33,885 bases of DNA, from NCBI GenBank assembly GCA_019163175.1, contig JAFLKN010000068.1:1-33885 (forward strand). Reading direction: 5' to 3'. How positions within the stretch are numbered: the first letter of the stretch is position 1; each line of letters starts with the position of its first letter. Below, piece after piece: positions 15,715 to 24,863 of the stretch. The notes beneath the pieces are model-generated. The model ran no database searches and had not been told where the DNA came from. It worked only from the letters and a program-made list of their open reading frames with translations. The position numbers and the translations under genes are program-made. The stretch comes from Prolixibacteraceae bacterium. GTDB lineage: Bacteria; Bacteroidota; Bacteroidia; Bacteroidales; Prolixibacteraceae.

Positions 15715-16839
15715 CTAAGAAATATTGGCTTTAAATAGACCTTTATTCTTACATTCTTCTAAAAATTTTCGCTTAATTGTATTCTCAACGGACTTTGGAT
15801 TCCGTGTCGTAGCTTTTATTACTTTCTTATAATACTTTTCGGCATCCTCAATTTCACTTATAGATTTTGCATTTTCATAGTAGTCATAAATATCTTCATA
15901 CCATTCTTTTGCTTTATGCTTGTTGCAAATTAATTCATCATATCTGCCATAGTATTCAACACTTCCATTTGCCCGATATTTTCTGTCAGTCTTAAATATC
16001 CTCTTCCAAGTTTCTAACTCTTCAATATTAGAAGGTGCATTAATTGAAAGTGTATAGTCAGATGGTGTTAATGATTTTATATTATTCGATAATAGTTGAA
16101 ATGAAAATTCGATTTCAGGATGATTATCAGCGTATGGATAGAATGCAAGCTTTCTCCCTTTTATATGCTCTATTGGATCGTTTGTACTTTTATTTCCAGA
16201 ATTGCATTTATAGCACATTGGAGATAAATTTTTAAAATTGATAGAGCTGAATGGATAAATTGATTTCGGTAAATAATGATCGTAAGCATCTTTTGTCGAT
16301 ACAATATTTCCATCTATAGAATTTACTCCACAAAATGGGCAAATACCATCATTGTTTTTATCTATAAAGGCTTTATAATGTGATTGTAGTAGTTTCTTAC
16401 TTAATTGACCAAAGGCATCTAAATTAAAAGGTGAGTCGCTACCGTATAATTTCGAGTATAAACTATTAATTGCTTTCTCTAAATCAGAATATTTTGCTTC
16501 TAATTTTGAATATCCTATTGGTTCCAGTGTTTTATCAGAGCAAAGGGCTTCTATATTATTGTTATTGTGATAGTAGTCTATTAACTCAAGTTTAAAATTG
16601 TCGTCATCAATTTTTGCAAACTCATCATAAATCCAAGCAATTCTGCCATTGAAGAAATTACCCCAATCTGTATCTTCAAGTTCCAGTTTTTCACAAATCT
16701 TTTTTAGCTCATCATTTTTATCAAGTTTTGAAAAATTAAAAGTACCTTCTGCAAACAACCAAACATCATAAAACAAAAAGTCAAGAAACTCCTGTAATTT
16801 CTCAATATCATGTTTAATATATCGGTATGTGAATATCAT
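15715..16839 (-). CDS. HNH endonuclease, Septu PtuB-like, last gene of the type I RM operon
   Basis: A 374-residue protein with a zinc-bound HNH core in its middle: Cys167-x2-Cys170, Asp187-His188 in DHYLPKS, an asparagine in FKNLSP, and Cys209-x2-Cys212-Asn213 with Lys217. The N-terminal 150 residues are helical and of unknown fold. HNH proteins of this build paired with an AAA/ABC-type ATPase form the Septu (PtuA-PtuB) anti-phage system and the effectors of some retrons. Its ATG shares one base with the stop of the ATPase gene (TAATG), so the two are translationally coupled. Cutting of nucleic acid is inferred from motifs; target unknown. Confidence 0.82.
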   Translation of the reverse strand: MIFTYRYIKHDIEKLQEFLDFLFYDVWLFAEGTFNFSKLDKNDELKKICEKLELEDTDWGNFFNGRIAWIYDEFAKIDDDNFKLELIDYYHNNNNIEALCSDKTLEPIGYSKLEAKYSDLEKAINSLYSKLYGSDSPFNLDAFGQLSKKLLQSHYKAFIDKNNDGICPFCGVNSIDGNIVSTKDAYDHYLPKSIYPFSSINFKNLSPMCYKCNSGNKSTNDPIEHIKGRKLAFYPYADNHPEIEFSFQLLSNNIKSLTPSDYTLSINAPSNIEELETWKRIFKTDRKYRANGSVEYYGRYDELICNKHKAKEWYEDIYDYYENAKSISEIEDAEKYYKKVIKATTRNPKSVENTIKRKFLEECKNKGLFKANIS

Positions 16840-18635
16840 TACTTGGTTTCGATTTGGTCTATAATGTCATTTATAAATAACATACTTTCAACGGATTCAC
16901 CAATCTCTTTTCTCACTTTAGAAAGAAATACTTCTTTATCTTTTGTTTCTACTAATTCCTTTCTTAATTCATCAATCTTACTATTCGCATAAGAACCTAT
17001 TGTATCGGGTTTATTGAATATTCTTAAAGTAATTTTATTTACAGAAGTACCCAAAGTCTGAAACTCAGGAAATCCACAAGTAACCTTTTTAGTAACATCG
17101 TCTTTTACAAAAACATGAACATACTTCGATTCACTATCAGAAACCAAATAAGGTGAATGAGTTGTAATGAGCATTTCTCTCATTGTACTTTCCTTTTCCA
17201 AAGCAAAGCAATGGCGAATACTTGATATAAATTTTGCTTTCCAGTCAGGATTAAAATGCGTTTCGGGTTCGTCTAGTAAAAACAAACAACTTTCATTTTT
17301 GAATAACAAGCAAAGACCTAATGAATGCAAGAATTGATGTTCTCCATCTGAAAGTTCTTTTGTAAAGAGAGGTTTGCTCAATCCTTTTTTCTTTATCCAG
17401 AGGTTCTTGAATCGGATGATACTATCATCTTCTAATGGATTTGGATAAATATCGTGATTGATAAAAATGTTTTTTGATTGATATACTCTTTTTTTATCTT
17501 CAGCTGAAACAACATAAGCGTTCAGTTCCAAAAGAATTTGAAACAGTTGAAATAATTGCAACGGACCTTCAGAAAAATGAAAACGGAAAGCCTCTTTTGT
17601 TGCTGGTGTTACTTTGTAGTCAAGAATTAGATACTCTCTACCATCTTCATTATTGGCTTGCTCTATATATTTGGTATAAGAACAAGTCGCACAATTTTTC
17701 AAAATTTCTAGACTGTCTTTAAGGTTATAAGTCAGTTGGACTTTATTGATTTTATCATCATGCATTTGCTCCAAAGGAATCAACCTATCACGTAAAATAT
17801 CTTCATGTAAATCAAGATATTTATCCATGCAAATAATCAATCTGAATTCGTCTAGATCTTCTAATTCAACTTCTTCATTAAAGGGAACAAGCATTTTATC
17901 ATCTTGCATTAAAAAATTAGCAAGTAAAATGGCTTGACTGTATTGATTATCTAAGTAAACCAATCTTCCTTCGGACTTGACAGGAAAAAATGGATCTTCT
18001 CGAATAAGTTTATTAGCGTATTCATCGTAATGAATAAAACGAGTTTTGAAAAAAGGAAGACTTAGCAATTCATTTTCACCAGAAGAATAGCCCAATACAT
18101 ATTTTGGTAGAAGTAATTGAATTTCCTTTTTACCTAAAGGCTCTGTTTTTATAGAATATTCGCTGCGATTAACCCATTCAAAAACTGGTGTTTTTCCTAT
18201 TTCTTTTGAAATTCTAATATGAGCTTTGATTTGATTGATAGGAATCTGTGGTAAATCACTTTTAGGTTTGTCCATTAAACCAATTGCAATCGGCATAAAG
18301 TACTCCAATTCGAAAGCATCTACAACACAAACGGAGTTGTCAAATACATAATTCTTATCCGCTAGTTTTCCTGCCTTTTTATCTTCTTCTTTTGTGGTTT
18401 TTTTGGAAAAATCGTCAGGCAAATTGTCTGCGTACATACAATCCAAATGATAGAAAATATTTGCCATAGCTTCTAAGATATTTGACTTACCACTTCCGTT
18501 TCTACCAGCCAAAATATTAGGATTGAAATCTTGAGCTAACTCATAGTCAAAATCTCTTAAAAAATAGATTTCAAATCCTCTCTGCAAAGACCTGAAACCT
18601 TCGGGTGTATTTACTTTAAACCTTAAAAGCTTCAT
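16839..18635 (-). CDS. Restriction-associated AAA (SMC/ABC-like) ATPase, PtuA-like
   Basis: A 598-residue protein with Walker A GRNGSGKS (residues 44-51), an ABC-type signature ELSDGEHQ (427-434), Walker B LFLLDEPETHFNP (451-463) and an H-loop TTHSPYLVSD (491-500). The long insert between Walker A and the signature takes the place of an SMC/RecN-type arm, as in OLD-less PtuA-like and RecF/SMC-type ATPases. There is no TOPRIM or HEPN nuclease domain visible, so the nuclease partner is probably the HNH protein encoded next. The start overlaps the end of hsdS by 20 bases, tying it to the restriction operon. Annotated relatives are often named restriction system-associated AAA ATPase. Confidence 0.85.
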   Translation of the reverse strand: MKLLRFKVNTPEGFRSLQRGFEIYFLRDFDYELAQDFNPNILAGRNGSGKSNILEAMANIFYHLDCMYADNLPDDFSKKTTKEEDKKAGKLADKNYVFDNSVCVVDAFELEYFMPIAIGLMDKPKSDLPQIPINQIKAHIRISKEIGKTPVFEWVNRSEYSIKTEPLGKKEIQLLLPKYVLGYSSGENELLSLPFFKTRFIHYDEYANKLIREDPFFPVKSEGRLVYLDNQYSQAILLANFLMQDDKMLVPFNEEVELEDLDEFRLIICMDKYLDLHEDILRDRLIPLEQMHDDKINKVQLTYNLKDSLEILKNCATCSYTKYIEQANNEDGREYLILDYKVTPATKEAFRFHFSEGPLQLFQLFQILLELNAYVVSAEDKKRVYQSKNIFINHDIYPNPLEDDSIIRFKNLWIKKKGLSKPLFTKELSDGEHQFLHSLGLCLLFKNESCLFLLDEPETHFNPDWKAKFISSIRHCFALEKESTMREMLITTHSPYLVSDSESKYVHVFVKDDVTKKVTCGFPEFQTLGTSVNKITLRIFNKPDTIGSYANSKIDELRKELVETKDKEVFLSKVRKEIGESVESMLFINDIIDQIETK

Positions 18636-20301
18636 CAGTTAATTTTAGTTTTATGGTTTTAGCATCTTTATCAAATACTTGTTCAAGTATGGGTTGTTTT
18701 GCACCAATAAATCGGAATAATATGATTTTCCAATTTTCATAAGTAAACTCAAAACCTGTTCCTCTTAAAATATATTTTCGTGCATTTTGCTCCAAGTCAG
18801 GCAATGTGAAAGATCCTTCAGGAAAACCTTTTGTTAGAATGAATTGATAAAAATAATCTTTGTCCATTTTGGAAAATTCATAACCTTCGGTTGCCTCTTC
18901 AGATTCAGGTAATCCAAGAAATTGTCGAATACTCATATTACGAATATCTGTTTCTCTATTTGAAGGTACTTCTCCGGTTGGCAAAGTGTGTTCAAATGAG
19001 TCGATTAATTCCTCTAATTGTTCTTCTGTTAAATCTTTTTTCACTGCTTCAGGATCTTTTTTTTTTGAATCTTCCATATCTGAAATATCTACTTTGCTTA
19101 AATCGAGTTCACCATTAAATGCTCTTTGGCTGATGCTTCCATAAAGGTTTTCAAGTTCCTTTAGGCTATTCTTTAATTGCTTTTTTATTGGTTCAACTTG
19201 TTCAACAATTAATTTGTAATCATTTTGTTTTTTCGGATCGACTTTCGGAATCTTTATTCCACGAACTGCATCCTTTGTAATTGTTTTAGTTACAGCACCT
19301 TTTACATTTCTCATTATACTACTTTTACCTAGTGGAGTAGTAAGGAATCCGTAAATAAAAATTGGCTCGAAAGCTTCTTTTAGTCTTAATAAGAATGCAT
19401 TCATTCCAAGTGAAACAGGTCGATTTAACACTGGCATTAAATAAACATTTCCAGCACTTCCTATTTTCGTAATTATAATTTCGTTTCCGAAAATTTTGGA
19501 TTTTGACAAATAATTATATTCTTCCTCATTTAAGTAACGACAATCTGAATCAAAATCATTTTTTTCAAGGTCGGTGGTTCGAACCATCAATGCAAAATCC
19601 TTTTCAGTTTTAATTGTAATTTTTGCATTTAAACTTTCATAGCTTCCATTTGCATGATAGTCAGCAAGCAATTCAATTGCATGACCAAGTGGTATCCAAT
19701 TCTCTTTATTATTATCAGCTAACTCATCCTTAAAAACTTCCATAAATGTTGAATTCAAAAGATTATCCAATAAAATAATACTTTCTCTTCTCTTTTGAAT
19801 TAAATCTTCACATTCTGAAAGAACTTTGGCAATTCGTTTTTGGTCAGTAATTGATGGTAGTGGTATGTCAAAATCTCTAACTATTGTAGCGGATAAGTTT
19901 TTTAGAATACCACCAACAGCTCTGCTTTTAAAGAATAGTAAATTAACTTGAAACCAATATTTTAAATACTCTAAGTCAAGTTTTTCCTTTGCTTCTTGTT
20001 TTAATCGAATACCAAGAATTGCTTGGTTTGTAGATAATTCAATGCCACAAAAGGCAACTTTCCCAACAGAACCATACATTGCAAAAAGCAAAGTGTCTTT
20101 AGGGAAAATTCTATTCCCAATACTTTCAAGACCAGCCTCTGTAATATATTCTTCTGTTGAATAGATTACACCATTTGACTTTTCAATATCCCCAATTTTA
20201 GCCCAAGGAATTTTACCTCCATAATATTCTGCAACACCTCTTGAAGGTGTTCCGCCACTATTAATATGACACAATGAGTCAAGTTTCTCTTTATGAATCA
20301 T
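18616..20301 (-). CDS. hsdS: Type I restriction-modification specificity subunit with C-terminal extension
   Basis: Selects the DNA target for both methylation and restriction. Two target-recognition domains are visible: TRD1 opens LCHINSGGTPSRGVAEYYGG and GKIPWAKIGDIE, ending in the conserved helix SITDQKRIAKVLSECEDLI; TRD2 ends in an equivalent helix VEQVEPIKKQLKNSLKELENL with SQRAFNGELDLSKV. After that typical end (about residue 395) there are some 165 further residues: an acidic linker and a compact block from NMSIRQFLGLPES to the C-terminus. At 561 residues the protein is well longer than the usual 400-450. One base separates it from hsdM; it overlaps the ATPase gene by 20 bases. Confidence 0.93.
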   Translation of the reverse strand: MIHKEKLDSLCHINSGGTPSRGVAEYYGGKIPWAKIGDIEKSNGVIYSTEEYITEAGLESIGNRIFPKDTLLFAMYGSVGKVAFCGIELSTNQAILGIRLKQEAKEKLDLEYLKYWFQVNLLFFKSRAVGGILKNLSATIVRDFDIPLPSITDQKRIAKVLSECEDLIQKRRESIILLDNLLNSTFMEVFKDELADNNKENWIPLGHAIELLADYHANGSYESLNAKITIKTEKDFALMVRTTDLEKNDFDSDCRYLNEEEYNYLSKSKIFGNEIIITKIGSAGNVYLMPVLNRPVSLGMNAFLLRLKEAFEPIFIYGFLTTPLGKSSIMRNVKGAVTKTITKDAVRGIKIPKVDPKKQNDYKLIVEQVEPIKKQLKNSLKELENLYGSISQRAFNGELDLSKVDISDMEDSKKKDPEAVKKDLTEEQLEELIDSFEHTLPTGEVPSNRETDIRNMSIRQFLGLPESEEATEGYEFSKMDKDYFYQFILTKGFPEGSFTLPDLEQNARKYILRGTGFEFTYENWKIILFRFIGAKQPILEQVFDKDAKTIKLKLTDEAFKV

Positions 20302-20302
20302 A

Positions 20303-21931
20303 TTAAAAAAGTTGTTTTAATTCTTCTAACTTTTTTATAATCTCTTTTTCCAAACCGTTTTCGCCAATCAATTTTTCAAGTATCACATCTGGTTTGTCGT
20401 AAACAATGTCGTCAAAAACAGAATCTCTGTATCTTGTTATACTCAAGTCAAAATTGTTATCTGCGATTTCCTTTATTGGAACAAAAAAGTGCTTTGCTTT
20501 TCTATCGGTTTCTAATTGACTGTTTCGCTGCTTGAATTTTTGAACTATATCCTGCAAATCTCCATTACCTTCTTGTTTTTTGCGTTTATCGTCCAAAGTA
20601 TAACCATCCGATTCCATATCGTAGAACCAAACGTTTTCTGTTGTACCTCCCTTTGTAAAAATCAACAATGCAGTACTTACGCCAGCATAAGGTTTAAAAA
20701 CTCCGCTTGGTGCTGTAATAACTGCTTTCAGTTCTGATTTTTCAATCATCAATTTTCTTGCATCTACAAATGCTCCGCCTGTGCCAAATAAAACACCTTG
20801 GGGCACAACAATACCTGCTGTGCCTCCCATTTCGAGCATATTGTGAATGCGTTCAATAAAGAGTAATTCTGTTTTAGTAGTTTTTAAAGCTAATTCTTCA
20901 TTGATGTCGCCTTTGTCAATATTGCCTGTAAAAGGTGGGTTTGCTAGTACAATTTTATATTGAGCATTTTCGGTATAGCTTTTACTCAACGTGTCTTTGT
21001 AATCTATTTGTGGACTGTCAATGCCATGCATCATTAAGTTCATTAAACCCAATCGCACCATAGTTTGGTCAATATCATAACCATGAAGGCTTTTACCTAA
21101 TATTCCTTTTACATCTTCGGTTAATAATGCACTTCGACTACTGCGAACGAAACCATCCTCATCAGGATCTTTTTTATCTTTCTCTTTGTCAAGTTGTGTT
21201 ATCATGTATTGGTAAGCACCCAATAAAAAACCACCTGTACCACAAGCAGGGTCGCCAATACGATGTCCTAATTGGGGGTCAACCAACTCCACCAATAATT
21301 TAATAATATGCCTTGGTGTTCTAAATTGTCCGTTCTTACCAGCAGAAGCAATTTCACTCAGTAACATTTCATACACATCTCCTTGAATGTCTTGAAAATC
21401 TTGCCCTTTTTCGTTGGCATCCTTTTCCATTTCTTCATATATCTCATCAATACTTTTTATAGCCTCATAAAGTAGAGATGGTTTTGGGATAATAAAAACT
21501 GCATTTGCCATGTGTTTAGTAAATGAAGCATCCTCCTTGTCTAATTCTTTAATGAAAGAAAACACATATTGTTGGACATAAGTAAGCATGTTCTCAGTTG
21601 ATGGGATTCTTTTAAATTGACTCCATCGTAAACTATGCTTATCAACTCCTTTGTTTTTTTCAATTTCAGCAATTTCTTCTTTGGTAGCATCAGCCTTCGG
21701 TCTATCTTGTGGAAGCACATAAATACCAACGAACTTTGATGTGTAAGGATCGCCAGTAAATTCAGCATTTGCAAGATTCTCTAAATCATTCTCATCTATT
21801 TTCTTCATAAAAAGCAGATAGGTGATTTGCTCAATGGCTGTTAAAGGATTGGAAATACCGCCACTCCAGAACTTTTGCCAAAGGTCATTTATCTTAGAAG
21901 CTATTTGCGGATTGCTATTGATTAAACTCAT
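20303..21931 (-). CDS. hsdM: Type I restriction-modification methyltransferase subunit
   Basis: N6-adenine methyltransferase acting with HsdS. The SAM-binding motif DPACGTGGF is at residues 227-235 and the catalytic NPPF at 332-335. An HsdM N-terminal helical domain (LWQKFWSGGISNPLTAIEQITYLLFMKK) precedes it. Length 542 is normal. The gene starts one base after the hsdR stop (TAATATG), so the operon order is hsdR-hsdM-hsdS. It appears intact, so host protection is probably active. Confidence 0.96.
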   Translation of the reverse strand: MSLINSNPQIASKINDLWQKFWSGGISNPLTAIEQITYLLFMKKIDENDLENLANAEFTGDPYTSKFVGIYVLPQDRPKADATKEEIAEIEKNKGVDKHSLRWSQFKRIPSTENMLTYVQQYVFSFIKELDKEDASFTKHMANAVFIIPKPSLLYEAIKSIDEIYEEMEKDANEKGQDFQDIQGDVYEMLLSEIASAGKNGQFRTPRHIIKLLVELVDPQLGHRIGDPACGTGGFLLGAYQYMITQLDKEKDKKDPDEDGFVRSSRSALLTEDVKGILGKSLHGYDIDQTMVRLGLMNLMMHGIDSPQIDYKDTLSKSYTENAQYKIVLANPPFTGNIDKGDINEELALKTTKTELLFIERIHNMLEMGGTAGIVVPQGVLFGTGGAFVDARKLMIEKSELKAVITAPSGVFKPYAGVSTALLIFTKGGTTENVWFYDMESDGYTLDDKRKKQEGNGDLQDIVQKFKQRNSQLETDRKAKHFFVPIKEIADNNFDLSITRYRDSVFDDIVYDKPDVILEKLIGENGLEKEIIKKLEELKQLF

Positions 21932-21932
21932 A

Positions 21933-24734
21933 TTATGCTGCGAATTTTTCGGTTAATGTTAAAATGTCCTGTATTTCTGATGGCGAAAAAATGCCTCGAA
22001 TCCCTTTTGGATGAATGATAGTAAATGGAGCTTGGATCAAATCTCGTTTCTCAATGTTGCCTCTTTCAATGATGTAATCTTTCAATAAGTTTAGGAATTC
22101 AATTTGCCGTGTCGTTAAATGTGTGTGTTCTACAATAAATTGCTGGACCGCTTTGCTGACCTGTTCGTCAAAGCTTTCCAATATTTCAATTCCTAAAATG
22201 TGTTTGATAAACTGAATAAACTTTGCTTTTTGATGTTTATATACTTTACGTAAAAGGGATTCCGTAATATGAGGATCTTCTTCATGCAGTTCTTCAGCCA
22301 ATTGTTGGGCTTCTTCTTCAGAAATAGCATTACCTGATTTTATTTTCTGTAAAATCGGATTTCGTTCTGTGAGTTCAGCAATTTTTGCTTCAACCATTTC
22401 ACGATATTTGGTAATGCTTACCGCTTCGTTATGTGGACCAAACTCGACCATTTCTTTGGTTTTCAATATATCATGCAAATTCAACTTTTCAGGTCCACTT
22501 GATTGGAAGCGTTGTTCTCTAAATTTGATTAACGGAGATATAGCATCAGATAATTCATCAAAGCCTGCATCGGTTATTGTTGTCCAATAATGATTGGTCA
22601 ATACTTGTTTGATAAATGATGTATGCTTAGCAACAATATTCACTGAAAGCGGCAATTCACTTACAATTGTGATAATATTTTCCTTTAGTGTATCAAACTT
22701 TTCTTTTTCGTCTGAAAGATGAACAAGCGAAATTTCTAATACATCTTTTTGAAATCGCATTGCTTTAAAATCAGTTTGCGATACAGTTCTAAACAATGGT
22801 TTTATTGTATGCCTTAAAAATTCTAATTTTTCATTTGTCAGGTGTAACCAAAAGTTTTCCTCTTCAACCTTTGCCAAATCAGTTCTTGAATCTTGAATCA
22901 CAACAGATTTTGCTGGTAATTCTGATATTTGTATACGAAGTTTTTCTATTTCCTTTTGAGCAATATCAGTTTTACCTTTTCCTAATGCCTTTTCAATTTT
23001 ATCAATTCGGATTCCTACAAAACGGACAGGAAGAGGAATTTGAGATTTTAGTTCTTTTCCTTTAGGATTCAATTTGAAGTATTCAAAATTATCCCAGCAG
23101 TCCATGATTAGAAAAGTATTTTTTTCAGGACACCAAGGTTTTATTTTAGATTTTTCCAACAGCCTAGTACCTCGACCAATCATTTGCCAAAATTTGGTAT
23201 AAGAGAATACAGGTTTTACAAAAACCAGATTCACTAATTCACGAACATCAATTCCAGTATCTAACATGTCAACACTGATTGCAATACGAGGCATGTCGCT
23301 ATGAGTAAATTGATGCAACAATCCACCTTTGCCGTAAACTCTTGGGTCGTCTGACACCATTACTTTTGCCAATTCACCAGTGTATTCAGGATAAAGAGAA
23401 TCGAATATTGATTCAATTCTTCTTGCATGATTTTTTGTTGCACAAAAGAAAATTGTTTTGCCTGGAAGAACACCATTTGGGTCTTTGATGCATTCTTCCA
23501 TAAATTCCTTAACAATGGTAACATTTGTTCCTTTGTTAATAACCGTTTTTTCTAAATCAGTTCCTTCGAAATTTATTTCAGCAACTTCTTTCCCTTCTAG
23601 TATTAATTGCTTTTGGTCTTCAAGGCTTATTGTTCTTTTACTTATTCCTTCCTCTTGAAATTTGGTTTGTATTTTCATCACTTGAAAATCACAGAGGTAA
23701 GGAGGAATATTATTTACAGCTTCTTCATATGAGTATGCAAAAGTTGGCATTCCATCTTCACATTCAAAAAGTTTAAAAGTGTTGTGGTCGATTACATCCG
23801 TTGGCGTAGCTGTCAAACCAAGTGTAATTGTATTAAAATAATCAAGTACCTCTTGATAAGTGTTATAAATAGAACGGTGACTTTCATCGACAACAATTAA
23901 ATCGAAAAAATGCGGAGATAATGAATTCTCTTCATCCCTAATGATGTTTAACATTGTTGGGTAGGTAGAGGTATAAATCCTTCTATCTTTTGCAATTGAT
24001 TTTTCCCCGATTTTTGGCCAAGCAGGTTCATTGGGCAAATATTCTTTGAATGTTTCTAAGGCTTGATTTCTCAATGCAATACGGTCAACTAAAAACAAAA
24101 TACGTTCAACCCAGCCAGCTCTCATTAAAGCATCAACCATAGCAATTGTAGTTCTTGTCTTACCAGTACCAGTTGCCATAACTAAAAGAAATATTCTCTT
24201 TTTCCGTTCAACTCCTTCCAGTATAGAACGGATTGCATGAACCTGATAATCTCGTCCCGCAATATTAGTGTTGATTAATTCGGCTGCTAATGGTTTTCTA
24301 TTTCTTCTAATATATTCATATCTCTCTAAGTCATCTCTTGTTGGAAAGCCGATAACCTTCTTAGGTGGATAGTTTCCTAAATCCCAAAAGTAAATTTCAT
24401 GACCATTAGTAAAAAAACAAAATGGTAATTCTCCACCTAATTCTTTTTGAATATTGTAACAGTATTGTTTTGCTTGTTCTTTGCCAATGGCGGCATCAAC
24501 AAATGTCTTCTTTGCTTCAACTACAGCAAGTGGTTTTCCATTTTTCCCTAGTAAAACGTAGTCTGAAAACTGATGACCTTGATAAGAAGTTTGAGGTTCA
24601 CTTACGCCATCAGGCAAACCAACATTAATGTCAAACTCAATCCTTACCTGAGTTTGATCATCAACATTCCATCCGGCTTGTTTTAAGCGGTTGTCGATTA
24701 TTTCCTTTCGTGTTTGGCTTTCAGATTTGGACAT
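21933..24734 (-). CDS. hsdR: Type I restriction endonuclease/translocase subunit
   Basis: ATP-driven DNA translocase and nuclease. The PD-(D/E)xK nuclease site is Asp58, Glu73 and Lys75 (SDYVLLGKNGKPLAVVEAKK). The helicase part has ATGTGKT (residues 187-193), the DEAH-like box VDESHRS, TLGLTATP, and a C-terminal helicase motif MIGRGTRL. A C-terminal helical region (to residue 933) is expected for binding HsdM. All key residues are present. First gene of the five-gene defence operon; the 129 bases upstream hold no strict TAnnTTTG promoter, the nearest being TATTTTAG. Confidence 0.96.
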   Translation of the reverse strand: MSKSESQTRKEIIDNRLKQAGWNVDDQTQVRIEFDINVGLPDGVSEPQTSYQGHQFSDYVLLGKNGKPLAVVEAKKTFVDAAIGKEQAKQYCYNIQKELGGELPFCFFTNGHEIYFWDLGNYPPKKVIGFPTRDDLERYEYIRRNRKPLAAELINTNIAGRDYQVHAIRSILEGVERKKRIFLLVMATGTGKTRTTIAMVDALMRAGWVERILFLVDRIALRNQALETFKEYLPNEPAWPKIGEKSIAKDRRIYTSTYPTMLNIIRDEENSLSPHFFDLIVVDESHRSIYNTYQEVLDYFNTITLGLTATPTDVIDHNTFKLFECEDGMPTFAYSYEEAVNNIPPYLCDFQVMKIQTKFQEEGISKRTISLEDQKQLILEGKEVAEINFEGTDLEKTVINKGTNVTIVKEFMEECIKDPNGVLPGKTIFFCATKNHARRIESIFDSLYPEYTGELAKVMVSDDPRVYGKGGLLHQFTHSDMPRIAISVDMLDTGIDVRELVNLVFVKPVFSYTKFWQMIGRGTRLLEKSKIKPWCPEKNTFLIMDCWDNFEYFKLNPKGKELKSQIPLPVRFVGIRIDKIEKALGKGKTDIAQKEIEKLRIQISELPAKSVVIQDSRTDLAKVEEENFWLHLTNEKLEFLRHTIKPLFRTVSQTDFKAMRFQKDVLEISLVHLSDEKEKFDTLKENIITIVSELPLSVNIVAKHTSFIKQVLTNHYWTTITDAGFDELSDAISPLIKFREQRFQSSGPEKLNLHDILKTKEMVEFGPHNEAVSITKYREMVEAKIAELTERNPILQKIKSGNAISEEEAQQLAEELHEEDPHITESLLRKVYKHQKAKFIQFIKHILGIEILESFDEQVSKAVQQFIVEHTHLTTRQIEFLNLLKDYIIERGNIEKRDLIQAPFTIIHPKGIRGIFSPSEIQDILTLTEKFAA

Positions 24735-24863
24735 TGAATCTAAAAATAATCACCTAAAATAGATAATTATTTCAAGTATCATTATTCTCAATTAACTTAA
24801 AGTAGGATTTTATGAATGAATTATTGAAAATTGGTGAAGTAATCAATAACCATATAAATGTTT

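Noticed and set aside
16839-18635. PrrC/RloC-type anticodon nuclease as identity of the RM-linked ATPase
   Set aside because: RM linkage fits, but no anticodon-nuclease (HEPN-like) domain is visible, and a separate HNH protein is encoded next to it.
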